NCBI GenBank assembly: GCA_964528645.1
Contig: CAZGSR010000044.1
Location: forward strand, 1-19,096
Source of the DNA: UBA5734 sp964528645
GTDB lineage: Bacteria > Bacillota > Clostridia > Saccharofermentanales > UBA5734
Direction: 5' to 3'
Length of the DNA: 19,096 nt
The notes below the pieces were generated by a model. The model was not told where the DNA came from and did no database searches. It saw nothing but the letters and a program-made list of their open reading frames with translations. The translations under genes and the position numbers were made by a program. Below are positions 13,140-19,096 of the stretch, one piece after another. The number at the start of each line of letters is the position of its first letter. Position 1 is the first letter of the stretch.

Positions 13140-14468
13140 ATGAAACGTCAGATTTGGGATGACTTGCTGGATTGGAAGTCAAAAAACGACCAAAAACCAC
13201 TGATTGTACGCGGAGTGCGTCAATGTGGTAAGACCTGGCTGCTTAAAACATTTGGAGCAACATGCTATGAACAGTATGCTTATTTCAATTTTGAAGGAAA
13301 TCCTCGCCTGCAAACAATCTTCGATATAGATCTGGATCCAGAGCGGATTCTTCATGAGTTGGAGATTTTGCAAAACAAGAAGATAAATGTGGCTAATTCC
13401 CTGATCATCTTTGATGAAATACAGTTCTGCAACAAAGCTTTGACCAGTCTTAAATACTTTAATGAACAGAAACCGGAAATATCCATTGTCGCGGCGGGTT
13501 CTTTGCTTGGACTTGCTTTAGCTAAACCGTTGTCGTTTCCTGTCGGCAAGGTTGAATTTCTCGATCTCTATCCGTTGTCGTTTCAGGAATTTTTACTTGC
13601 CCTCGGTGAAGAGATGATGATTGAAAAACTTACTCAGCTGGTAGCTGGAGAGCGCATTCCAGAGAGCATGCATCCCAGGCTGATAGAGTTGCTTCACCTA
13701 TATTATTTCGTCGGAGGAATGCCTGAGGCTGTACAAAGCTGGGTCAGGCATCAAGATCCTGACGAGGTCACACGCATTCAAAACGCGATTTTAGACAGCT
13801 ACGAGCTCGATTTTGCCAAGCATTCTCCTGCTCATGAATTTGAGAAGCTGTCAGCCATCTGGCATTCGGTTCCAGCCCAGCTGGCGCTTGAGAACCAGAA
13901 ATTTATTTTTAGCAGAGCAAAGGAAAGTGCTCGTGGCCGCGATTTGGAAAGTGCATTACAATGGCTGGTCTCGGCCGGATTGGTTTATAAAGTAACAAAA
14001 ATAGAAAAACCAGGTATCCCTTTATCTGCCTATGCAGATGACAGTTTTTTCAAGTTATACCTTTGTGATGTCGGGTTGCTGCGAGCAATGGCTGATATCC
14101 CTTTGATTTCGATTCGCCACAAAGACACCTTGTTTTCCGAATTTAGTGGAGCTATGGCTGAAAATTTTGTTTTATCAGAGCTGATGGTTTATAAACACAA
14201 GCCCTTTTTTTGGCGATCAAAGCAGTCGGCCGAGGTAGATTTTATTTGCCGGATTGGACGGCACATCGTACCCATCGAGGTCAAAGCAGCGGATCGAGTC
14301 CGTTCAAGAAGCCTGGGTGTCTATGTAAAAGCTTATGAACCCAAAATTGCAATCCGGCTTTCAACAAAAAACGCTGGCGCAGAACCACCTCTTTTCAGCG
14401 AGCCTCTTTACTTGATTAACCGACTGAACGATTGGTTCGGACCAGTGGCGGATTTGCCTGAATTGTAA
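13140..14468 (+). CDS. AAA family ATPase with DUF4143 domain
   Basis: The 442-aa protein has Walker A GVRQCGKT (residues 25-32), Walker B SLIIFDEIQ (Asp92, Glu93), a sensor-like AAGSLLGLAL, then the C-terminal DUF4143 half. That half ends in a PD-(D/E)XK-like nuclease pattern, AEVDF then VPIEVKA, around residues 362-385. This family is widespread, often acquired laterally, and its biological role is unsettled. The start at 13140 is chosen because AAAGAGGT lies 7 nt upstream and a promoter at 13071-13100 falls inside the longer version starting at 13053. Codon use and base content are more A/T-rich than in the genes on either side, which suggests transfer. The next gene starts 66 bp downstream and might be co-transcribed. 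Confidence 0.88.
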   Translation: MKRQIWDDLLDWKSKNDQKPLIVRGVRQCGKTWLLKTFGATCYEQYAYFNFEGNPRLQTIFDIDLDPERILHELEILQNKKINVANSLIIFDEIQFCNKALTSLKYFNEQKPEISIVAAGSLLGLALAKPLSFPVGKVEFLDLYPLSFQEFLLALGEEMMIEKLTQLVAGERIPESMHPRLIELLHLYYFVGGMPEAVQSWVRHQDPDEVTRIQNAILDSYELDFAKHSPAHEFEKLSAIWHSVPAQLALENQKFIFSRAKESARGRDLESALQWLVSAGLVYKVTKIEKPGIPLSAYADDSFFKLYLCDVGLLRAMADIPLISIRHKDTLFSEFSGAMAENFVLSELMVYKHKPFFWRSKQSAEVDFICRIGRHIVPIEVKAADRVRSRSLGVYVKAYEPKIAIRLSTKNAGAEPPLFSEPLYLINRLNDWFGPVADLPEL

Positions 14469-14534
14469 GTGGTCGTCAGTCACAGTCGGAAGTTGGTTTT
14501 ATACCGTAATCTGAGTCAACCACAAGGAGGTCTC

Positions 14535-15095
14535 ATGAAACCTGGTATCGGGTCCAAGCTTTGGCTGTTTACAGCCGCCTACTTCATTTTCGTCTTTGTC
14601 AACATTCACCTGGCGTTGCTGGCACTCATATGCTTTACATTGCCGGTTTATTTCCTGCTGCGCGATCAGAAGAAATCGTGGTGCCTGTCCTATTGTCCGC
14701 GAGCCAGCCTTCTGATGAAGGTCCCGCGTTCCAAGAATCAGCCGCTGCGGCCCATTCCGGCGTGGTTGGTGAGTGAGAAGGCGCGCCAGTGGGTGGTGCG
14801 TTACTTCACCCTGAACCTGTTTTTTGCCACGATGTCGACCATCATGGTCGCGCTGGGCCGGATGGCGCCAATGCTGATCCCGCGCTTTCTGATCCTCTTC
14901 CCCATCGATGTCATCCTGCCGCAGGTGATCAGCCTGGACCTGCCCCTCTGGCTGACCCACCTCTCCTACCGTTTTCTGTCGATGATGATGACCTCCACCC
15001 TTGTCGGTATTTCCCTGGCCATCCGCTATCGCAACCGTACCTGGTGCGCCATCTGCCCTGTCGCTACGCTGTCTGACCAGCATCTGGCAAAATAG
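14535..15095 (+). CDS. Small membrane protein with two CxxxCP/CxxCP motifs (NapH/NosR-like)
   Basis: The 186-aa protein has about five hydrophobic segments (near residues 9-25, 26-42, 90-108, 112-133, 143-163). Two Cys-Pro motifs, each just after a Trp, sit at the membrane edge: WCLSYCP (C50, C54, P55) and WCAICP (C171, C174, P175). They resemble the paired CxxxCP motifs of the membrane polyferredoxins NapH, NosR and YccM, which carry electrons, but the soluble 4Fe-4S ferredoxin domain of those proteins is missing. The ATG is set by AAGGAGG 4 nt upstream; the frame is open upstream to 14469 without a ribosome site. A role in electron transfer or metal handling is inference. It ends before a palindrome and a terminator at 15139-15157. 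Confidence 0.7.
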   Translation: MKPGIGSKLWLFTAAYFIFVFVNIHLALLALICFTLPVYFLLRDQKKSWCLSYCPRASLLMKVPRSKNQPLRPIPAWLVSEKARQWVVRYFTLNLFFATMSTIMVALGRMAPMLIPRFLILFPIDVILPQVISLDLPLWLTHLSYRFLSMMMTSTLVGISLAIRYRNRTWCAICPVATLSDQHLAK

Positions 15096-15115
15096 GGACC
15101 GGGTCTCATTATCGG

Positions 15116-15131
15116 AAACCGATATCGGTTT
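15116..15131. repeat. 16-bp perfect palindrome
   Basis: AAACCGATATCGGTTT lies 20 bp after the membrane-protein stop codon and just before the terminator. With no U-run it is more operator-like than terminator-like, but its distance from the HD gene start (150 bp) leaves the target unclear. Confidence 0.5.
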
Positions 15132-15138
15132 GCAATAT

Positions 15139-15160
15139 CGGGACGGCGTCCCGTTTTGTT
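15139..15160 (+). terminator. Rho-independent terminator
   Basis: CGGGAC-GGC-GTCCCG, then TTTTGTT. A compact 6-bp GC stem with a 3-nt loop and a U-rich tail, 44 bp downstream of the membrane-protein gene. Confidence 0.7.
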
Positions 15161-15185
15161 CCACCCCTGCGGTAGCGTATGCTAC

Positions 15186-15213
15186 TTTACGTTTGTGGGG
15201 GACACGCTAGACT
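15186..15213 (+). promoter_or_regulatory. Weak candidate promoter of the HD gene
   Basis: TTTACG, a 16-bp spacer, then TAGACT; each hexamer matches consensus at four of six positions. It lies after the terminator and before the HD gene. A small hairpin, GTAGC-GTAT-GCTAC, sits immediately upstream (15172-15185). Confidence 0.3.
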
Positions 15214-15280
15214 GGAATCAGAGTGTTGCTTTGGTGTTTGTCTTGGGCAGACCAATTGCCAGAAGGTGCGAGGTGTAGAT

Positions 15281-15802
15281 ATGAAATTTGTCACTCAAGT
15301 CATGTTGGACATGATCGCCTATTACTCGGGTGATGCGAGGCGGATCAGCCATTTTCTCAAGGTACACAGTTATGCCAGACTGATTGGCGAGCTGGAAAGA
15401 CTGGATGCGGATACGCAGGAGATTCTGGAGATCGCGGCATTGACGCATGATATTGGGATTCTCAACAGCGAGCTCAAATATAATAGTTCGGCTGGTCAGT
15501 ATCAGCAGATCGAGGGGCCTCCGGAAGCACGTGAACTGTTGCGTCGTCTGATCGTTCCGGACGCTCTGATCGAGCGGGTTTGTTTTTTGATCGCCAATCA
15601 CCACAATTATCCGGCGATCGATGGACCGGATTTCCAGATCCTGGTCGAAGCAGATTTCCTGGTCAACGCCGAGGAGGAAAACATGTCGCCGGATGCGATT
15701 GAAAGTGTTCGCGAGCAGCTATTCAAAACAGAAAGTGGCCTCAAGCTCCTGTCGACGATCTATCCACGCCAGTTCATCGAGGCCTTGTACAGCCATAATT
15801 AG
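15281..15802 (+). CDS. HD-domain phosphohydrolase
   Basis: The 173-aa protein has the complete HD metal site: His29 (KVHSYA), His56-Asp57 (LTHDIGI), His107/His108 (ANHHNY) and Asp125 (EADFLVN). HD proteins hydrolyse phosphate esters, commonly nucleotides or cyclic/alarmone nucleotides; the single small domain gives no further clue to the substrate. The start at 15281 is chosen from the domain start and an AGGTG about 6 nt upstream, in preference to an ORF start at 15179 that would add 34 unrelated residues. A DUF4256 gene follows after 32 bp in the same direction, so they are probably co-transcribed. Cytoplasmic. Confidence 0.85.
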   Translation: MKFVTQVMLDMIAYYSGDARRISHFLKVHSYARLIGELERLDADTQEILEIAALTHDIGILNSELKYNSSAGQYQQIEGPPEARELLRRLIVPDALIERVCFLIANHHNYPAIDGPDFQILVEADFLVNAEEENMSPDAIESVREQLFKTESGLKLLSTIYPRQFIEALYSHN

Positions 15803-15834
15803 CCCTGTAGCAACTGGGCCAGGGAGTCGATCAT

Positions 15835-16401
15835 ATGAAAAATGAAAGCAACGCTTTTTCAGCTGAACAAAACGCCGAGTTACTTGCAGTCTTGCGACAA
15901 CGATTCGAGAAAAATCCCCATCGCCATGCGAATCTCAAATGGGGGGATGTCAAGGCCCGGCTGGATGCCAACCCTGAAAAGGTGTGGTCACTGTCCGAAA
16001 TGGAGCGGACGGGCGGCGAGCCGGATGTGATTGCCTACGATCCGGCAACGGGGCAATTCCTGTTCGCAGATTGTGCCGCAGAAACGCCCAAGGGACGCCG
16101 CAGCCTGTGCTATGACCAGGCCGCACTGGCTTCACGCAAAGAAAACAAGCCCCAGGGCAGCGCCTGCGGCATGGCTGAGGAAATGGGGATCGAAGTACTG
16201 GACGAAACACAGTATCGTGAGCTGCAAAAGCTAGGCGTCTTTGACGTCAAAACATCAAGCTGGCTGAAAACACCTGAACCGATGCGCAAACTCGGTGGAG
16301 CCCTGTTTGGCGACAGCCGTTATGACCGGGTCTTTGTTTACCACAACGGTGCCGAATCCTACTATGCTGCCAGAGGATTTCGCGGTTTGCTCAGGGTGTA
16401 A
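15835..16401 (+). CDS. DUF4256 family protein
   Basis: The 188-aa protein matches the DUF4256 family over its whole length. The conserved stretches I recognise are HRHANLKWGDVKARL, KVWSLSEMERTGGEPDV, FADCAAETPKGRRSLCYD, YRELQKLGVFDVKTSSWLKT, and the highly conserved end VFVYHNGAESYYAARGFRG. Its function is unknown in every organism I know of. The conserved Cys, His and Asp/Glu residues would fit an enzyme. SD AGGGAG lies 8 nt before the ATG. It follows the HD gene by 32 bp, and its last 11 bp overlap the end of the convergent carbamate kinase gene, leaving no room for a separate terminator. Confidence 0.88.
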   Translation: MKNESNAFSAEQNAELLAVLRQRFEKNPHRHANLKWGDVKARLDANPEKVWSLSEMERTGGEPDVIAYDPATGQFLFADCAAETPKGRRSLCYDQAALASRKENKPQGSACGMAEEMGIEVLDETQYRELQKLGVFDVKTSSWLKTPEPMRKLGGALFGDSRYDRVFVYHNGAESYYAARGFRGLLRV

Positions 16402-17329
16402 AGATCAACGTGCCTTTGCCTGCCGTTACGGCATCGAAGGCGTTTTCCAGTGAGGCGATGATGGCCTCGCGACCTGGGCGAGATTCAACAAACTCAATTG
16501 CTGCTTCGATTTTTGGTAGCATCGATCCAGCAGCGAACTGACCCTGTTCGATGTACAGGCGAGCTTCACGAGTCGTCAGCCGGTCGACCCAGATCTGGTT
16601 GGGTTGACCGTAGTGCAGAGCAACATAGGGTACGGCAGTCAAGATCAGGAGCAAGTCCGCCGAGGTCAACTCGGCCAGGAGCGCAGCAGCCTTGTCCTTG
16701 TCGATCACAGCTTCCTGGCTGATGAGCTGTTCGTCTTCCCGGCTGACTGGAATCCCGCCACCGCCGCAGGCAATAACGAGATCGCCCAGTTTCATCAAGC
16801 GCTGAATCGCGCCTTTTTCTACGATATCAACTGGTTCGGGTGACGGAACGACGCGGCGATACCCCCGTCCGGCATCTTCGACAAAAACATGACCGGACGC
16901 ATCCGCCAACTGGTGGGCTTCCTCCTGAGAGTAAAATAAGCCGACAGGCTTGGTCGGGCGAGCGAAAGCAGGATCGGCTGGATCGACAACGACCTGGGTC
17001 ACAACCGTGGAAACATTGTTAGCAAGACCGACCGCATGCAAAGCATTTTTCAAGGCACTTTGCAGATGATAGCCAATATAGCCCTGACTCATCGCAGTAC
17101 TCTCGGCAAAAGGCATCGCCGGTATGTGCGGGTCTGACTGGCGCGCTTGCTCAAAAGCCAGATGGATCAGTCCGACTTGGGGTCCATTGCCATGGACGAT
17201 CGCTAGTCGGTATCCATCGCGAACCAGTTCAACCAGTGGCTCGACAGCACGTTGGACGGCCGCTTTCTGGTCGTCGGGGGTCAGGCCGAGAGCATTGCCG
17301 CCCAAGGCTACGACGATTTTCCTGGCCAT
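16391..17329 (-). CDS. arcC: Carbamate kinase
   Basis: The 312-aa protein of the amino-acid-kinase fold reversibly forms ATP and carbamate (then CO2 and ammonia) from carbamoyl phosphate and ADP. Family segments: VVALGGNALG at the N-terminus, VHGNGPQVG, AMSQGYIGYHLQ, VVTQVVVD, ACGGGGIPV, VIDKDKAAALLA and AGSMLPKIEAA. Length is normal. Its ATG lies 22 bp inside the upstream gene's 3' end, with AAGGAG just before it, so translation is coupled to the COG2403-type gene. No arginine deiminase or carbamoyltransferase lies in the window, so this is not a standard arc operon; carbamoyl phosphate may come from purine, pyrimidine or other catabolism. Cytoplasmic. Confidence 0.95.
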   Translation of the reverse strand: MARKIVVALGGNALGLTPDDQKAAVQRAVEPLVELVRDGYRLAIVHGNGPQVGLIHLAFEQARQSDPHIPAMPFAESTAMSQGYIGYHLQSALKNALHAVGLANNVSTVVTQVVVDPADPAFARPTKPVGLFYSQEEAHQLADASGHVFVEDAGRGYRRVVPSPEPVDIVEKGAIQRLMKLGDLVIACGGGGIPVSREDEQLISQEAVIDKDKAAALLAELTSADLLLILTAVPYVALHYGQPNQIWVDRLTTREARLYIEQGQFAAGSMLPKIEAAIEFVESRPGREAIIASLENAFDAVTAGKGTLIFTP

Positions 17330-18678
17330 GGCAATCGCTCCTTCAGGATCCTTTCGAGCTGGGGATGGATTTCCTCCAGTTCATAGAAAATGCGCACAGC
17401 GGATTTGTTGAGGGTCATGAATCGGCGCAGGTCGATCGGTGTGCCAAAGACGACACGGTCAGCCGGGGTGCGATTGATGGTGTCTTCCAGCTCCTTGATC
17501 TGCTCCTGGCTGTAGCCCATCGCGGGCAACAGGGGGCCAATCTGCGGCCATTTGTGGAATGTCTCGGCGATGCTGCCGCTGGTAAACGGGCGGGGATCCA
17601 CCAGCTCACGGGCGCCCTGGCGCTCGGCGGCAATCACTCCGGCACCATAAGCCATCTGACCATGCGTGATCGTCGGGCCATCCTCAATCACCAGCACGCG
17701 CTGGCCGTGGATCTGGTCCGGCGGTTCACTGGTGATCCGGGAATTGGCCAGGACCACAGTGGCAGCAGGATTCGCAGTGGCGATGGCTGCGCGGACCGAT
17801 TCGACCTTGGCCGGATCGGCGGAATCGATTTTGTTGATGATCACGACATCCGCCATACGCAGGTTGGTTTCGCCAGGGTGGTAGAGTGTCTCATCGCCGG
17901 CCCGGTGTGGATCCACCACGACAATGCTAAGGTTAGGCTGATAGAAAGAAAAATCGTTATTGCCACCGTCCCAGAGGATGATATCGGCTTCACGTTCGGC
18001 CCGCTGGAGGATGGCGTCATAATCAATGCCCGCATAGACAGCCAGGCCATTAGCGATCAGTGGCTCGTATTCTTCTCGCTCTTCAATCGTGCAGGATTCG
18101 CGTTCGAGGTCGTCGTACGCAGCAAAGCGCTGGACGGCCTGGATCTTGAGATCGCCATAGGGCATCGGGTGGCGCACGACGGCAACCCTGAACCCAGCCT
18201 GACGCAAAAGCCGGCCGATGTAGCGAGTTGTCTGGCTTTTGCCACAACCGGTGCGGACTGCCGTGATCGAGACGACTGGTTTGTGGGCCCGCAGCATGGT
18301 GGAACGCGGCCCGAGCAAGCGGAAATCCGCACCACATGCTAGCACTCGCGAAGCCACGTGCATCACGGTTTCATGCGAGACGTCGCTGTAGGAGAAAATC
18401 ACCTGGTCAATCTGATGCTGATGGATCAGGGTTTCGAGATCCTGTTCCGGATGGATCGGGATGCCCAGTGGATAGCGAGATCCAGCCAGCTCCGGTGGAT
18501 ACTGCCGGTTGACAATGCCAGGGATCTGTGTCGCAGTAAAGGCGACAACTTCATAACCCGGATTATCCCGGAAATACGTGTTGAAATTGTGAAAATCGCG
18601 TCCGGCTGCCCCCATGATCAGAACTCTGACCGGAGGCAGGTTCACGGCTGGACTGGGTCCGGCGCCACTACCGGACAT
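17308..18678 (-). CDS. COG2403-type P-loop protein, related to cyclic 2,3-diphosphoglycerate synthetase
   Basis: The 456-aa protein has an N-terminal Rossmann-like domain (VRVLIMGAAGRDFHNFNTYF, residues 17-36). A P-loop GTPase-type domain follows: TAVRTGCGKSQTTRYI (139-154), Walker B-like ADIILWDGGNND (231-242), and NKID (282-285), the base-recognition motif of GTPases. In the archaeon Methanothermus the related enzyme joins the two phosphates of 2,3-diphosphoglycerate with ATP. Bacterial members are usually annotated by this similarity without evidence of that activity. Here it sits 3 bp after a small unknown gene and overlaps carbamate kinase by 22 bp, so a role linked to carbamoyl phosphate or to a phosphorylated carboxylate is plausible but unproven. 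The SD GAGGTG lies inside the end of the upstream gene. Confidence 0.85.
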   Translation of the reverse strand: MSGSGAGPSPAVNLPPVRVLIMGAAGRDFHNFNTYFRDNPGYEVVAFTATQIPGIVNRQYPPELAGSRYPLGIPIHPEQDLETLIHQHQIDQVIFSYSDVSHETVMHVASRVLACGADFRLLGPRSTMLRAHKPVVSITAVRTGCGKSQTTRYIGRLLRQAGFRVAVVRHPMPYGDLKIQAVQRFAAYDDLERESCTIEEREEYEPLIANGLAVYAGIDYDAILQRAEREADIILWDGGNNDFSFYQPNLSIVVVDPHRAGDETLYHPGETNLRMADVVIINKIDSADPAKVESVRAAIATANPAATVVLANSRITSEPPDQIHGQRVLVIEDGPTITHGQMAYGAGVIAAERQGARELVDPRPFTSGSIAETFHKWPQIGPLLPAMGYSQEQIKELEDTINRTPADRVVFGTPIDLRRFMTLNKSAVRIFYELEEIHPQLERILKERLPWPGKSS

Positions 18679-18681
18679 GGC

Positions 18682-18918
18682 TCACACCTCGGTCGTACAG
18701 TTGACGACCATCAATTTATAGAGCTCAAACATCATGAGCAGCTGCTCATGGGTGTTGGATTCTTCAATTTTCGCATAGAGTTCATCAGAAATCCCAGATT
18801 GCTCAGCTGCGAATTGCTTGTGCATCTCACTGGTATTCCACATGGAAGATTCGCGCGCTTTGTCTCGCGCTTGTTCGAACAGATCCCAGAAGTCGGGTGG
18901 GTACGGTTTGCTGGCCAT
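18682..18918 (-). CDS. 78-aa hypothetical protein, first gene of the carbamate kinase operon
   Basis: I do not recognise a family. The protein is soluble, mostly helical and acidic, begins ASKPYPPDFWDLFEQARDKA and ends in a Met/Leu-rich helix, LLMMFELYKLMVV. It has no signal peptide, no metal motif and one Cys near the end. The ATG at 18918 has GAGGTG about 6 nt upstream; an in-frame GTG at 18927 falls in that ribosome site, so it is not used. Its stop is 3 bp from the next start, and the pair look translationally coupled. Its position suggests a subunit or regulator of the COG2403-type protein. Coding is supported by the ribosome site and tight spacing. Confidence 0.7.
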   Translation of the reverse strand: MASKPYPPDFWDLFEQARDKARESSMWNTSEMHKQFAAEQSGISDELYAKIEESNTHEQLLMMFELYKLMVVNCTTEV

Positions 18919-18943
18919 TGTGCTCACCTCGCTTGTCTGCAGG

Positions 18944-18969
18944 AGCCTGGCACGGATCGTGCCAAGGCT
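18944..18969 (-). promoter_or_regulatory. Strong leader hairpin before the carbamate kinase operon
   Basis: AGCC-TGGCACG-GAT-CGTGCCA-A-GGCT forms 11 base pairs with one bulged base and a 3-nt loop, 25 bp before the first ATG of the operon. No U-run follows on the minus strand, so it is not a terminator. It may be an operator palindrome or a structured RNA leader. The remaining bases to the window end show no convincing promoter. Confidence 0.55.
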
Positions 18970-19096
18970 GTTTGGTCCATAAACCTTAAGGTCAGTTTAG
19001 ACTCCGGGCACCGAATTTTCGATCAGGCTTGTTACGATTTGGCACGGGGCAAGGCATAATGGAGGGATCTCCCTTTGCCGATTGAAATAAGTAGAT

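Noticed and set aside
17236..18342. 368-codon plus-strand frame opposite the COG2403-type gene
   Set aside because: It is a shadow of a gene with clear P-loop and NKID motifs; no ribosome site or family resemblance.

Overview
The window most likely comes from the chromosome of a saccharolytic, strictly anaerobic Firmicute of the class Clostridia with moderately high GC. This is an inference from gene content: a rubrerythrin/rubredoxin oxygen-defence operon, xylose isomerase and xylulokinase, strong AAGGAGG-type ribosome sites, a near-consensus cre-like site and a Fur/PerR-like box. There is no rRNA, tRNA, CRISPR array or insertion sequence that I can support.

Layout. (1) 65-4563: two back-to-back pairs. 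A sugar-phosphate isomerase/epimerase (IolE-like TIM barrel, -) is divergent from an AraC regulator (+). A second AraC regulator (-) is divergent from a uroporphyrinogen-decarboxylase-like protein (+). The two regulators meet tail to tail with only 6 bp between stop codons. (2) 4598-6493: a densely structured control region with a clear sigma-A promoter drives an unusual stand-alone C-terminal domain of an iron-dependent alcohol dehydrogenase. A tandem universal stress protein with its own extended -10 promoter follows. (3) 6541-8503: an oxidative-stress operon (-) encodes a rubredoxin-helical-rubredoxin protein and then a ferredoxin-rubrerythrin fusion, under a Fur/PerR-like box and ending at a bidirectional terminator. 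(4) 8573-12832: a xylose module (-) runs lacI-type regulator, xylA, xylB, terminator. An identical 16-bp palindrome lies at the regulator's promoter and just before xylA. (5) 12840-14468: an AT-rich intergenic region with a three-armed inverted-repeat structure, then a DUF4143-type AAA ATPase that looks compositionally different from its neighbours. (6) 14535-16401: a small membrane protein with two Cys-Pro metal-type motifs, a terminator, an HD-domain hydrolase and a DUF4256 protein. (7) 16391-18969: a tightly coupled three-gene operon (-): a 78-aa unknown protein, a P-loop protein related to cyclic 2,3-diphosphoglycerate synthetase (COG2403), and carbamate kinase, with a strong hairpin in the leader.

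How the genes work together. lacI-xylA-xylB convert D-xylose to xylulose 5-phosphate and are probably self-contained for regulation; no transporter is visible in the window. The rubredoxin/rubrerythrin genes reduce peroxide. The carbamate kinase operon has no ornithine carbamoyltransferase or arginine deiminase in the window, so its carbamoyl phosphate route is unclear, and its partnership with the COG2403 protein and the small protein is one of the more open questions. The other candidates for something undescribed are the NAD-domain-less Fe-ADH protein with its paired operators, and the in-frame ferredoxin-rubrerythrin fusion with a perfect internal ribosome site.
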